64,000 bases of DNA from positions 1 through 64,000 of the forward strand of contig JAHDGJ010000004.1 of assembly GCA_020627705.1 (NCBI GenBank), written 5' to 3'. Shown piece after piece: positions 45,229-55,609 of this stretch. The position numbers and the translations under genes are program-made. The first letter of the stretch is position 1. Every line of letters starts with the position of its first letter. The notes beneath the pieces are model-generated. The model worked only from the letters and a program-made list of their open reading frames with translations. It was not told where the DNA came from and made no database searches. This DNA is from Saprospiraceae bacterium. GTDB taxonomy: Bacteria > Bacteroidota > Bacteroidia > Chitinophagales > Saprospiraceae.

Positions 45229-46536
45229 TTAGATGTAGTTATTAATAATGTTTTCGTACAATTCTTGTTTTCCACTGATTTGTTTTGGTTCTCCTTCTCT
45301 TTTGGCGATATTATCCAAATCATTTAGAGTAAGCACTCCTTGCTCAAAAGACTTGCCATCACCGCTATCAAAAGATTGATATCTTTTATTTTTTCGTACG
45401 TTCCAATCAGAATCTGATAGGATTTTATCTGCAGCTAAAAGACCTCTTGCAAACATATCCATACCGCCTATATGACCTATAAATAGATCGTCTAAATCGG
45501 TACTATTCCTTCTTGTCTTTGCATCAAAATTTACACCCCCACCATTCAAGCCTCCAGAATTTAATAAAACCATCATGGCCCTAGTTACTTCGTAAATATC
45601 CACTGGAAACTGATCGGTATCCCAACCGTTTTGATAATCTCCCCGATTAGCATCGATAGAACCTAGCATATTTGCATCAGCTGCGACTTGAAGCTCATGA
45701 TCAAAAGTATGTTGAGCTAAAGTTGCGTGATTGACTTCAATATTTAATTTAAAATCTTGGTCCAAACCATAATGTCTTAAAAATCCAATCACTGTTTCGC
45801 TGTCAAAATCATATTGATGTTTGCTGGGTTCCATAGGTTTAGGTTCGATGAAAAAATGCCCCATAAAACCTATGCTTCTAGCATAATCTTTACACATATG
45901 TAAAAATCTAGCCATATGTTCTTTTTCTCTATTCATGTCGGTATTCAAAAGAGACATGTACCCTTCTCGTCCTCCCCAAAACACATAATTTTCTCCATTT
46001 AGTTTAACGGTTGCATCAATAGCTGCTTTTGCTTGAGAAGCAGCATGTGCAACAACTTGAAAATCAGGATTAGTGGCGGCTCCATTCATATATCGTTTAT
46101 GACTAAATAAATTGGCCGTTCCCCAAAGCACCTTAATATTAGTGCCCGACATCTTTTTCGTTGCGTAGTCTGTGATCTGATCCAAACGCTTTCTAAACAC
46201 CTCGATACTTTCACCTTCTTCAACCAGATCAACGTCATGAAAACAGAAATAGTCAATGCCTATTTTGTATAAGAATTCAAATGCAGCATCCATTTTTTGT
46301 TTGGCTCTTTCCTCGGCGTTTGGAGCCAAATCCCAAGGATAAACTTTTGTTCCAGGACCAAAAGGATCATTACCGGTATTTGTAAAACTATGCCAATATG
46401 CCACAGAAAATTTGAAATGATCGGACATCTTCTTTCCCCTCACTTCCTGATCTGGATTGTAATATTTAAATGCAAGGGGGTTCTTAGAATTCTTACCCTC
46501 AAATTTTATCTGCCCAATATTTTTGAAATATTCCAT
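45229..46536 (-). CDS. xylA: Xylose isomerase
   Basis: Converts D-xylose to D-xylulose with two divalent metals. It has 435 residues, the class II length. The catalytic His100/Asp103 pair is in FCFHDVDLV. Metal and substrate residues are in [52 protein letters not shown] and [20 protein letters not shown]. It sits between xylB (8-base gap) and the symporter (9-base gap), so import, isomerisation and phosphorylation are encoded together. Confidence 0.97.
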   Translation of the reverse strand: MEYFKNIGQIKFEGKNSKNPLAFKYYNPDQEVRGKKMSDHFKFSVAYWHSFTNTGNDPFGPGTKVYPWDLAPNAEERAKQKMDAAFEFLYKIGIDYFCFHDVDLVEEGESIEVFRKRLDQITDYATKKMSGTNIKVLWGTANLFSHKRYMNGAATNPDFQVVAHAASQAKAAIDATVKLNGENYVFWGGREGYMSLLNTDMNREKEHMARFLHMCKDYARSIGFMGHFFIEPKPMEPSKHQYDFDSETVIGFLRHYGLDQDFKLNIEVNHATLAQHTFDHELQVAADANMLGSIDANRGDYQNGWDTDQFPVDIYEVTRAMMVLLNSGGLNGGGVNFDAKTRRNSTDLDDLFIGHIGGMDMFARGLLAADKILSDSDWNVRKNKRYQSFDSGDGKSFEQGVLTLNDLDNIAKREGEPKQISGKQELYENIINNYI

Positions 46537-46544
46537 TTTGTATT

Positions 46545-48026
46545 TTATGTATTTACTAAAAGTTGTAAGTCATTTTTCCATAAGCCATATGCCTGGGTTA
46601 ATATACCATTGGTGTATTTTGGTTCGTAAACTTTTATGGTCTTGACCCCTTCAAAGGCCTCTTCAAGAGTTGAAAATGCACCTGTATAAACACCACTTGC
46701 AATGGCTGCTCCAATGGCCCCTGTAGTATCCTGGACATGGATCGGTATTCCAAGCATACCCGCAATGGTATCTGAAAACACATCCGATTGAAAGAGGTTG
46801 TCATTTCCTACTTTAATTATTGAAGGATCCAATCCTAACTCCTTTAAAACCTGAAAACCAAAAACAAAGCTAAATGCTATCCCTTCCAATGTTGCTCTAT
46901 AAATATGCGCCCTAGTATGTCTAGTAAATTGCAAATTATTTATGCGAGCACCAATATTTTTATTTTCCAACATTCTTTCCGCTCCATTTCCAAAAGGAAT
47001 CACTCTTAATCCTTCCGACCCTGGAACTATAGAACTCAGCATTCTTTCCATGTCATCATAATGAACTCCATCTCTAGCTATTTGCTTTCTCAACCATGAG
47101 TATTGTATCCCTGCTCCATTTATGCACAATAAATTACCAATTCGAATTTCGTCACAGGTATGGTTGGCGTGTGCAAAACTATTTATCCTTGAACATGGGT
47201 CACAAATCAAATTATCAGAAACACCAAATATTACCCCCGAAGTACCACCTGTTGCTGCTACCTCATTGGGCTCTAATACATTTAGTGATAAAGCATTTGA
47301 AATTTGATCTCCCCCTTTATAACTCACAGGTATACCCGCTTTTAATCCAAATTTAGCAGCTACGGATTCGCGAAGTGTTCCATGACAATCTGTTGAATAA
47401 GTATAATTTGGGATTAATGATGAATCAATATCATAATATTCCAACAATTTCTTTGCTACATTGTGTTCTTTGAAATTCCACAAAATCCCTTCTGACAAGC
47501 CTGCGATTGTGGTAGAAAATTCCCCTGTTAATTTTAAAGCGATGTAGTCCCCTGGTAATAATACCTTATGAATTTTACTGTAAATCTCAGGTTCATTGTC
47601 TTTGACCCACTTTAATTTAGACGCGGTAAAATTTCCTGGAGAATTTAAATAATTTTCTAAACAAAAATCTTTACCAATTCCATCAAATGCTTCATTTCCA
47701 ATTTCTACAGCCCTACTGTCACACCAAATAATCGCTGGCCTCAAAACGTTACGATTCGCATCGGTCAAAACTAAACCATGCATTTGATAAGATATCCCTA
47801 TGCTTGAAATATCTTTAGGATCTATATTTGCTTTTGAAATTACCTTTTGGATTGCAACTCCAACATTATGCCACCATACCTCAGGCTGTTGCTCTGCCCA
47901 CCCGTTAAACCTAGAAATAATATCCATTTCAATCTGCGGGTGAAAAACAACAGTTCTTTCTCCATCCCTTGAAACGATGGCAGCCTTTACTGATGAACTT
48001 CCAATATCTAATCCTAACTGATGCAT
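46545..48026 (-). CDS. xylB: Xylulokinase
   Basis: A 493-residue FGGY-family kinase phosphorylating D-xylulose. The N-terminal nucleotide-fold motif [15 protein letters not shown], the substrate segment [63 protein letters not shown] and the C-terminal [18 protein letters not shown] are all in the expected order. The neighbours (xylA 8 bases downstream and xylanolytic genes upstream) fix the sugar as xylulose rather than another FGGY substrate. Product goes to transketolase, encoded later in the same run of genes. Confidence 0.95.
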   Translation of the reverse strand: MHQLGLDIGSSSVKAAIVSRDGERTVVFHPQIEMDIISRFNGWAEQQPEVWWHNVGVAIQKVISKANIDPKDISSIGISYQMHGLVLTDANRNVLRPAIIWCDSRAVEIGNEAFDGIGKDFCLENYLNSPGNFTASKLKWVKDNEPEIYSKIHKVLLPGDYIALKLTGEFSTTIAGLSEGILWNFKEHNVAKKLLEYYDIDSSLIPNYTYSTDCHGTLRESVAAKFGLKAGIPVSYKGGDQISNALSLNVLEPNEVAATGGTSGVIFGVSDNLICDPCSRINSFAHANHTCDEIRIGNLLCINGAGIQYSWLRKQIARDGVHYDDMERMLSSIVPGSEGLRVIPFGNGAERMLENKNIGARINNLQFTRHTRAHIYRATLEGIAFSFVFGFQVLKELGLDPSIIKVGNDNLFQSDVFSDTIAGMLGIPIHVQDTTGAIGAAIASGVYTGAFSTLEEAFEGVKTIKVYEPKYTNGILTQAYGLWKNDLQLLVNT

Positions 48027-48049
48027 TATATTTTAGGTATTATCTATAA

Positions 48050-50248
48050 TTACTTACTCTTTATGTGTATTGTTTTCCACTGTGCTCCTCCTAAATCTAT
48101 TGACTCTTTTGAAGGTGAAGAGGTTCCTAAATGAATCTGATATTCACCTTTGTGATATTTGACATTTCCATTATTATCATAAAATGAAAAATCTTGACAA
48201 TTCAATTCAAAACTTATAGTTTTAGATTCTCCCGAATCTAGGGATATTCTTTTAAATCTTTTCAATTCTGAATTCGGAGTGTGTTTGGGATTATCCATTG
48301 GACTAATATATAATTGAACCACTTCATCTGTTGAATTTTTACCAACATTCTTTAGAGTCGTAGTAATTGATATAGTTTTTTTCTTCCTTATAATTTTCGA
48401 AGAACTTGTTAAGTCCTGAACTTGAACATCACCAAAATTCAATCCAAATCCAAAAGGATATAAAACCTCTTTATCCATATACCGATAAGTTCTTCCTTTC
48501 ATATCATAGTCCTCATAAGGAGGTAAATCTTCCAAAGTTTTAACAAAAGTTACAGGCAATTTTCCTGAAGGCGAGAGCTTTCCAAATAAAACATCTCCTA
48601 CTGCTTGACCGCCTCTTTCTCCAGGATACCATGCATACAAAATAGCATCTGCCATTTGATGTACTTCTGGGCTCGAAATGGCACTTCCCCCAGTTATAAT
48701 CACAACTAGTTTTTTAGACTTACTTTTTATTAGTTTCAAAAACTCTAATTGCGAAGGAGGCAAATTTATATATTCTCTATCACCAAAAGAAGGTGACGCA
48801 ATTGCTTCGCCTTCTTCACCTTCCATCAATTGATTTATACCCATACAAGCAATGGTAACATCCGCAATTTCGGCCTCTTCAGAATACCAATCCATAGGAT
48901 TAACATTAGGGCGATCCATTAATGCTCCTTGGACATATCTGATGGCAGTATGGTCAGAAACATTGGATACTATACCTTCAAGGATTGTAGTTAAATTATC
49001 AGAAACACCATAATAGTTTGCTAATAAGGCCTGGATATCAGGTGCCATCGGACCAGTAACAAAAACACTTTGTATGTTTGGATCTAAGGGCAATACATCA
49101 TCTTGATTCTTTAAAAGCACCAAGGATTTTGCGGCTGCTTCATATGAAAGATCTAAGTGCTCTTTGGCTCTTACCACATCGGTAGCAATATGATCAAAAG
49201 TTACACTACCCTCTGGATCGAACAAACCCAACCTAAAGCGTGTAGGAAGAAGTTCTTTTAAATTTCTGTCGATAATCTCTTCAGAAATCAACTTTTGTTC
49301 TAGAGCTTCACCTAATGACGGATAAGTGCTGCCACAATTTAGATTACAACCATTTGATAAGGCCAGTGATGCTGCGCTTTCTGGATTAGGTGACACCCTA
49401 TGACCACTGTGAAAATCAACTAAAGCCCAACAATCAGAAACAAAATAGCCATCAAACTTCCATTTTTTTCGCAACACTTCATTCATCAAATAAGGATGCG
49501 CACAACAAGGATCACCGTTAGTTCGATTATATGCCCCCATTACTCCTTCAACTTTGGCATCTACCACCAACTTTTCAAAAGCTGGCAGATAGGTATTCCA
49601 AAGATCATATCTAGACACCTTGGCATCAAATTCATGACGAAGCTTCTCAGGACCACTATGCACAGCATAATGCTTAGCCATAGCAGCAACTTTCATGTGC
49701 TTAGCGTCACCTTGTAATCCTTTAACAAATGAAGCGCCCATTTCTCCAATATGATATGGGTCTTCGCCGTAGGTTTCTTGACCCCTACCCCATCTTGGAT
49801 CTCTAAACAGATTGACATTGGGAGACCAATACGTAAGCCCGGCATATCTGTCCATATATCCCGTTTTTTTATTCGCATTATATTTTGCACGTCCTTCTTT
49901 TGCAATTGCTTCACCGATTCTAAACATCAAGTCTTGATCAAACGTTGCACCTAAACCAATTGCTTGAGGGAAAATAGTGGCTCGACCATTTCTTGCTATA
50001 CCGTGAAGACACTCATTCCACCAGCTATAATTACGGACACCTAATCTTTCAATGCCAGGAGCTTCGAACATCAATTGATTGATTTTTTCTTCAATGGTCA
50101 GCCTATTGATCAAATCATTTACTCTTTTTTCAATAGCCAAATCAGGATTGTTAAACGGATATTCATGCTGAGCACAAATACCGCCGGGAAATAAATAGAC
50201 GCAGAGAATAATTAAAGAAATTATACTTTTCATTTTAATTAGATTCAT
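48050..50248 (-). CDS. GH3 beta-xylosidase / beta-glucosidase
   Basis: A 732-residue exported enzyme. The signal peptide is MKSIISLIILCVYLFPGGICAQ; the ATG at 50248 overlaps the preceding stop (ATGA), and a second ATG at 50233 could also be used. The GH3 barrel contains TYWSPNVNLFRDPRWGRGQETYGEDPYH, KHYAVHSGPE and the nucleophile region DGYFVSDCWA with Asp272. The second alpha/beta domain (KSKKLVVIITGGSAIS, YPGERGGQAVGDVLFG) and a C-terminal fibronectin-III-like domain follow. In this operon it most likely removes xylose from the ends of xylo-oligosaccharides in the periplasm. Confidence 0.94.
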   Translation of the reverse strand: MNLIKMKSIISLIILCVYLFPGGICAQHEYPFNNPDLAIEKRVNDLINRLTIEEKINQLMFEAPGIERLGVRNYSWWNECLHGIARNGRATIFPQAIGLGATFDQDLMFRIGEAIAKEGRAKYNANKKTGYMDRYAGLTYWSPNVNLFRDPRWGRGQETYGEDPYHIGEMGASFVKGLQGDAKHMKVAAMAKHYAVHSGPEKLRHEFDAKVSRYDLWNTYLPAFEKLVVDAKVEGVMGAYNRTNGDPCCAHPYLMNEVLRKKWKFDGYFVSDCWALVDFHSGHRVSPNPESAASLALSNGCNLNCGSTYPSLGEALEQKLISEEIIDRNLKELLPTRFRLGLFDPEGSVTFDHIATDVVRAKEHLDLSYEAAAKSLVLLKNQDDVLPLDPNIQSVFVTGPMAPDIQALLANYYGVSDNLTTILEGIVSNVSDHTAIRYVQGALMDRPNVNPMDWYSEEAEIADVTIACMGINQLMEGEEGEAIASPSFGDREYINLPPSQLEFLKLIKSKSKKLVVIITGGSAISSPEVHQMADAILYAWYPGERGGQAVGDVLFGKLSPSGKLPVTFVKTLEDLPPYEDYDMKGRTYRYMDKEVLYPFGFGLNFGDVQVQDLTSSSKIIRKKKTISITTTLKNVGKNSTDEVVQLYISPMDNPKHTPNSELKRFKRISLDSGESKTISFELNCQDFSFYDNNGNVKYHKGEYQIHLGTSSPSKESIDLGGAQWKTIHIKSK

Positions 50249-51348
50249 TTGTTAATTGTATTAGGCAATTCTAAAAGTTGCTTTACTGCCAATTTGGGAT
50301 TTAAATTTCTATCAAATAATAAAGGATAGTTCGTTCTATTTTTGATGGGCCAATTGTTTAACCAAGTAGATCCGTCATCTAGTCCCCAAAAGGTAATGCG
50401 TGAAATATTTTCGTGGTGTTTAAGAAATAATTCGAAAAGAGTTTGATAACGATCTGCTAGATTTTCAGCAACTGCATTTGGCAATTCATTGGTGTAAGGA
50501 TTCATCTCTGCTGAATTTTCAAAATTCTGATTTACATCTGCACCTTCCAAATCCCAAGGATTCGGCAAAACTGTAATGTCCAATTCGGATATAGAAATTT
50601 TCACTCCTAATTTTGCAAATGCCAGTATGCTCTCTTCTATTTGAGATAGATCAGGACCAATCAAGCTATAATGACCTTGCATACCTATCTCATCCAATGT
50701 AATTCCATTTTTCTTTAATAATTTAAAGAGTCCTATTACTCCTTTCCTCTTTTCACTTTTCCATAAATTGTAATCGTTATAAATCAATTTAGCGTCAGGA
50801 TCAATTTGTTGGACTAGCTTATATGCGAGAACAAAATATTCTGGTCCCAGTATATTATAGAATACACTTTGCCTGAAACTACCATCCTCATTAAGTGCTT
50901 CGTTGATCACATCCCAGGCCTTTATTTTGCCTTTATATCTGGATACTATTTGACTAATATGATTTGTTACGAGTGCAGTCAATTGCAAGCTGTCTTTTGT
51001 TAATTTAACATACTCGGGTAGCTGGCTATGCCATAACAATGTGTGTCCAATCGTTTTAAAATCATTATCAACACCATACTCAACATATTGGTCTGCAAAT
51101 TCAAAGTTGAAAGAATCTTTCAAGGGATGAATGTTTTCCCATTTTAACTCATTTTCTGGGGTGACACTATTAAAATGCGATTGTATCAATTGGGTGGATT
51201 TCGAAGATTCACCCTGAACTTGATTTTTATTTATCGCTACGCCTATATTAAAATAAGGCTCATATGCCTCACACAAATAAGTCTCCTTATTTCGATCCAA
51301 TGTACAAGACACCAGACTAAATATTAATATGGCTAGTAAAATTCTCAT
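50245..51348 (-). CDS. GH10 endo-beta-1,4-xylanase lipoprotein
   Basis: A 367-residue lipoprotein (MRILLAILIFSLVSCTLDRN, Cys15). I start it at the ATG at 51348, which overlaps the previous stop (ATGA), rather than a TTG 27 bases earlier. GH10 features are GHTLLWHSQLPEY, acid/base Glu150 in AWDVINEALNEDG, and nucleophile Glu255 in ISISELDIT; TFWGLDDGSTWLNNWP closes the barrel. It cuts internal beta-1,4-xylosyl links. A second GH10 with an added fibronectin domain lies at 53801-55168; the two probably act on different chain lengths or at different places. Confidence 0.95.
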   Translation of the reverse strand: MRILLAILIFSLVSCTLDRNKETYLCEAYEPYFNIGVAINKNQVQGESSKSTQLIQSHFNSVTPENELKWENIHPLKDSFNFEFADQYVEYGVDNDFKTIGHTLLWHSQLPEYVKLTKDSLQLTALVTNHISQIVSRYKGKIKAWDVINEALNEDGSFRQSVFYNILGPEYFVLAYKLVQQIDPDAKLIYNDYNLWKSEKRKGVIGLFKLLKKNGITLDEIGMQGHYSLIGPDLSQIEESILAFAKLGVKISISELDITVLPNPWDLEGADVNQNFENSAEMNPYTNELPNAVAENLADRYQTLFELFLKHHENISRITFWGLDDGSTWLNNWPIKNRTNYPLLFDRNLNPKLAVKQLLELPNTINK

Positions 51349-53795
51349 GGAAGATATTCGATTAAACAAACCCAATCTTGTGAAGCATTGGGAGCCTTCA
51401 GTTCATTTGTTTTGTGTTCGGTTTTTCTTTGATATTCTCCTGTAATTGGGTCAAACCATTGGATGGTTCTTTTTTCATTTCTTTTCAGGTTTATGTGAGA
51501 ATATCCGCCATTTGGTTTGTAGACAACAATTTGGTTTTCACCAATTTTCAAAATATAATCATCTGGATCCTCCGTCCAATCGTTGACATTTCTTGTATCC
51601 GGAAAATTCTTTATCAACTTTTGTCTAAAAAAATCCAAAGCAATTTTTGCGTCTTGCCATTTAGTTTGCCTGGATCTATGATCTTGACAATTTAAATCTG
51701 TACATCCACTTTCGTATCCATAATAGTATTCTACACCAGTGCCGCCAGCTAGGAGAGTTCCCCAAAGGACTTTTTGACGAACTTCTTTCCTATTGTCACT
51801 GTGAAGATTCGCAGTTTCTGTCGAAGTCTTGTAGTCTTCATCCATCGCAACACCAAGTTGATAAGGACCTTGTTCGTCATTTGCCCAAAACCATTTATTG
51901 GAATCAGACATTTTTTTTGATTCCCATTCAAGAATTTGGTCATGAATATTGAGGCTTGATGCTTGCAATGAAGCACCTGATATATATGAAGAATTAAGAA
52001 TCCCGGCATATACTTCAAGCTTTTTGTTTGGACGCGTATGCACTACAATGGGATGCTTGTAAGCATCGAGTGTATTTATATACTCCGCAATTTTCTTTAT
52101 TTGAGCTGAAGATAAAAAGGGTTTGATAGGTGGCCCACATTCTTCTCCAATATTCCAATTTAATGCATTGTAGTGGGCAAATCGAGCTATGAGTTCTCTA
52201 TAAAATAGTTTGCGTTCTATGGTCAAATCTCCATTACCAATTAAGCACTCATTTTCTTCTTCATTGAGTTTAAAATGAAGAAAAATTTCTTGAGAAGAAG
52301 CAAAAGAAAACACTTTGTTCCACTGTGCTAATTTAGAACAGTCAAATCGCTTTTTAAAAATGCATGTATCCCAGTGTTTATTTTTATCGGTTTGTACATA
52401 GACGGAATCCGAAACGCTTAAAAGATGGGTAAAGACATTGTCATCATCTCCTTGAACATTAAATACCAAAAACGAAACTGCATTTAATCCCTGGCTTTTC
52501 AAATACCCTAGCATGCCCAAAATATTACTTCCAGCATGATATCCCCAATTGTATTTTTCCATTGTGGGTGGATAATAATCTAAGGCGTGAGGATGCCATG
52601 TTTTTTGCAATTTGGATAAAGAAGGCGTGCCATCAAAACCTATAAAATTTAGCATATTTTCTGGAGCATCAGGACCTGCCTTCAAAAACCAATCACCATT
52701 AGGTGAATTAGAATTATCACCAGAATAACGCAAATATTTTTCTCCGACATCTAATAATCTTCCATTTTTATTTTGAGATTTTCCTACCAATAGAGTCCCA
52801 TTAGAACCATGAATTTGATCAGACGCAACGCCGGTATTTTCAACGGCGCAATTGGCTCCCTCATAAAACTTGGCAGTCCATTTCCAATGACCTATTTCAT
52901 CTGGGTTGAAATGTACTTTAAATATCTTTCCTTCTTTACAATGAGAATTTGCCGGATCCAAACAAGCAGAATAATAACCAGGGATTAGTAAAGATTTACC
53001 TGAGTCATGTACAAATTCAACTTCCAATCTAAAATCAATAAATGGATTTGGGTCTGAAATTTCAGTCAAAAAAGGCCCTTCAAAATTCAAAGTTAGAGGA
53101 TGCCAAAGTTTAGCTTTAATCGTTTCTTGCGCACCTTGAGCAAAAGGTCCAAAGTTTTGTTTAAAAGACTCTTCCTGTTTGTACAGAATAAGTTTGTCTA
53201 TTTTATGCATTCTAGATCTTGGAGAAATCAATAAATGATAAACTCCAGCTTGGTCAAATGATAGTTTTATTTCGTGTCCATCATTATCGCTAGTATTGGT
53301 TGACCAGGTCCAATCTAAAGAACCAGCAGCGTATACCTTAAACCAACCATTGCTCCCTGCCCCTTCTGGATAATCACCATGAGTTGATCCTCTTGGGAAT
53401 ACTTTGTGACCATCTTCAACGCGTTGTCCAAAAAACTCATGGGCATCTTCGCATTTTAACCAAGTATCATTAAAATCGGTTGTTGTTTCTCCTTGTCCAA
53501 CCTTTGACCTCCACTTAAACGTATAAAATCCAGAATCAGAAATATGAATCGGCACTTTAATTATAGCATTTCCAGGTTCATTAAAGTAATCTTCTCCTGT
53601 CCATTGGATGTATTTAGAATTACTGGCACTGTCATCTTTAACGACAATCCAGTCTTGAGGAAGATTTAATGATTCAGCTTCGATTTCAACTATCCTTGCT
53701 TCTATAGATTGAATTAGAAAACTACACATGATCATCAAAGACAATATGCTACATCGTACCCTGTACGGCTTAATATGTAAAGGAAAAAGCTTCAA
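51345..53795 (-). CDS. DUF5060-containing putative glycoside hydrolase
   Basis: An 816-residue secreted protein. Residues about 33-180 form a carbohydrate-binding-like beta-sandwich (IVEIEAESLNLP ... YTFKWRSKVGQG). Residues about 205-310 match DUF5060 (LWHPLTLNFEGP, FDPA-like YYSACLDPANSH, HWKWTAKFYEG). A large barrel follows (LDYYPPTMEKYNWGYHAG, LNWNIGEECGPPI with a candidate catalytic Glu, HPIVVHTRPN). No characterised family can be named; relatives are putative GH-A enzymes. The frame begins at a TTG (53795). The positively charged, hydrophobic signal (KPYRVRCSILSLMIMCSFL) is lost if the first ATG (53735) is used, so the non-ATG start is favoured. The stop overlaps the GH10 start. Confidence 0.75.
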   Translation of the reverse strand: MKLFPLHIKPYRVRCSILSLMIMCSFLIQSIEARIVEIEAESLNLPQDWIVVKDDSASNSKYIQWTGEDYFNEPGNAIIKVPIHISDSGFYTFKWRSKVGQGETTTDFNDTWLKCEDAHEFFGQRVEDGHKVFPRGSTHGDYPEGAGSNGWFKVYAAGSLDWTWSTNTSDNDGHEIKLSFDQAGVYHLLISPRSRMHKIDKLILYKQEESFKQNFGPFAQGAQETIKAKLWHPLTLNFEGPFLTEISDPNPFIDFRLEVEFVHDSGKSLLIPGYYSACLDPANSHCKEGKIFKVHFNPDEIGHWKWTAKFYEGANCAVENTGVASDQIHGSNGTLLVGKSQNKNGRLLDVGEKYLRYSGDNSNSPNGDWFLKAGPDAPENMLNFIGFDGTPSLSKLQKTWHPHALDYYPPTMEKYNWGYHAGSNILGMLGYLKSQGLNAVSFLVFNVQGDDDNVFTHLLSVSDSVYVQTDKNKHWDTCIFKKRFDCSKLAQWNKVFSFASSQEIFLHFKLNEEENECLIGNGDLTIERKLFYRELIARFAHYNALNWNIGEECGPPIKPFLSSAQIKKIAEYINTLDAYKHPIVVHTRPNKKLEVYAGILNSSYISGASLQASSLNIHDQILEWESKKMSDSNKWFWANDEQGPYQLGVAMDEDYKTSTETANLHSDNRKEVRQKVLWGTLLAGGTGVEYYYGYESGCTDLNCQDHRSRQTKWQDAKIALDFFRQKLIKNFPDTRNVNDWTEDPDDYILKIGENQIVVYKPNGGYSHINLKRNEKRTIQWFDPITGEYQRKTEHKTNELKAPNASQDWVCLIEYLP

Positions 53796-53800
53796 ACTTT

Positions 53801-55168
53801 TTATTCTAATCCTTCAAGAAATCCTGTATGTGCTTTTTTGATATTAAAATTTGCATCATACAATAAAGGCCAATCGTTTTGACCCCAAAAATCAATCAAC
53901 CAAGAATCAGGGTCTCTAAGACCCCAAATTGTTAAAGCAAATTTGCTTGATTCAGGAATAGCATTATACACCTCTACCACTTCTTTCACCTTATTCTTTT
54001 GCTGTTCTGATCTCTCAACAGTTAAAGAAGACAAATCATTATTGGGATTCGCTCGAACATCGAGTTCCGAAAAATGAAGTAATAAGCCCCTATCCGTTAC
54101 CTCTTTGGAGGTAGAGGCTATGAGAGATTTAGATGGTCCATTGTAGGATATGTGCATTTGAAATCCAAAGCCATCAATTGGTACACCGCGATCGATAAAA
54201 TCATCAACCATATTCAAAGCCGCCATCCTCTTTGTTTCATTGATCACCATATTGTAATCATTATAAAAGATTAGACAATTTGGATCTGCTTCTCTTGTCC
54301 ATTGGTAGCATTTCTCAATATAATCATCTCCCATCCGTTGACGAAATACCGAATTTCTCAATACTCCACCACTATCTTCAAAAGCTTCGTTTACTACATC
54401 CCATGATCGCACCTTACCCGCATACCTTGATACCGTAGTTTTAATATAATCTTCGACCATCTCAGAAAACTCTTCGTCCGTCCCAGTAAAGTTTTCAACC
54501 CAAGAAGGAGTAGCTGCATGCCATATTAAAGCATGACCATGTACATCCATATTGTTTGCAACAGCATAGTCTACAATTAAATCAGCTTTAGAAAAATCAT
54601 AATTCCCTTCGGAAGGATACATAATATTCATTTTCATTTCCCACTCAGCCGTTATATTATTATACTCTCTTTTATAAATCGCATCCCATTGGCCTCCTAG
54701 TTTTGAAGTACTGACAGCCATACCCACAGAAAATGTTGTTGCGACTTCTTTTAAAGGAGTATCAGGTTCAGGTTCGGCAGCATTTTCTGTAGTAACTTCG
54801 ATGACTTCGGAGTATTCGGAATACTTATCATCTCTTACTGATCTCACTTTAAAAAAATATGAAGTTCCTGATTCTAAATTGATAACATTGATTTGATTTC
54901 CACTATCTTCTAAATTATCGTATGGCGCAACAAACGCATCAAAACTAGGAGTCAAACTAACTTGCGATTGATAAGAAGTTGCTGAGGAAACAGCATCCCA
55001 AGTTATTTGAAATGCTGTTTCATTTATTTGTGTTACAACTAAATTTTGAGGAGAATTTAATTCCAATTGCATCATTGAATTGTCATCAGGTTCATCTGAG
55101 GAACATGACCAGCAGAAGAGGAATATGAATAAAATTTTAATCTCTGACAACTGAAATATTTTTCTCAT
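53801..55168 (-). CDS. GH10 endo-beta-1,4-xylanase lipoprotein with fibronectin III domain
   Basis: A 455-residue lipoprotein (FIFLFCWSCSSDEPDD, Cys22, with acidic surface-export residues). A fibronectin type III domain spans about 38-130 (PQNLVVTQINETAFQITWD ... SGTSYFFKVRSV) and probably acts as a spacer from the membrane. The GH10 domain follows with HGHALIWHAATPSW, acid/base Glu261 in SWDVVNEAFED and nucleophile Glu368 in LLHFSELDVR. It probably makes the first cuts in xylan at the cell surface, giving oligosaccharides for the SusCD pair encoded upstream in the same run. Confidence 0.94.
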   Translation of the reverse strand: MRKIFQLSEIKILFIFLFCWSCSSDEPDDNSMMQLELNSPQNLVVTQINETAFQITWDAVSSATSYQSQVSLTPSFDAFVAPYDNLEDSGNQINVINLESGTSYFFKVRSVRDDKYSEYSEVIEVTTENAAEPEPDTPLKEVATTFSVGMAVSTSKLGGQWDAIYKREYNNITAEWEMKMNIMYPSEGNYDFSKADLIVDYAVANNMDVHGHALIWHAATPSWVENFTGTDEEFSEMVEDYIKTTVSRYAGKVRSWDVVNEAFEDSGGVLRNSVFRQRMGDDYIEKCYQWTREADPNCLIFYNDYNMVINETKRMAALNMVDDFIDRGVPIDGFGFQMHISYNGPSKSLIASTSKEVTDRGLLLHFSELDVRANPNNDLSSLTVERSEQQKNKVKEVVEVYNAIPESSKFALTIWGLRDPDSWLIDFWGQNDWPLLYDANFNIKKAHTGFLEGLE

Positions 55169-55199
55169 CTCTTTACGATTTAGTATTCCTTTAGGAAAT

Positions 55200-55609
55200 C
55201 TATTCGAAGTACGTAATGTTATCGATATAATAGCTACCTGGACAATTACCTTGAATAAGTATCCAAGGATATTCTATTCCTGACATGACTTCACCTTCTA
55301 AATTATAGGTCAGTTTTACCCATGCTCCAGGTTCAACATCCTGAAAGTATCCTGTAGAGAAATCTTCTTCAATTTGAAGTTTTAAAGACCCAGGCTCTTC
55401 AAAAAATACATCAATTTCAATTTTCTTGGCATTTTCGGTGACTACAGGAATTGAACGATTCGCATTTTCGCCAAACGGATCAGTTTGCGTCATTTTAAGT
55501 ACTTTACTAGAAGCATTAACAGCATTAGGCGCAGGGTTATCAACAACAGTAACATTTTGCCCCCAAGCATTCCAATCACCAACCTCTCCATCTTCAAAAT
55601 CACCTAAAA
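55200..55609 (-). repeat. Tandem module copy B of the binding lipoprotein
   Basis: Encodes the second of two ~135-residue modules (VLGDFEDGEVGDWNAWGQNV ... YYIDNITYFE). It is about 83 percent identical to copy A by hand alignment of the proteins, with the two starts about 434 bases apart. Confidence 0.8.
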
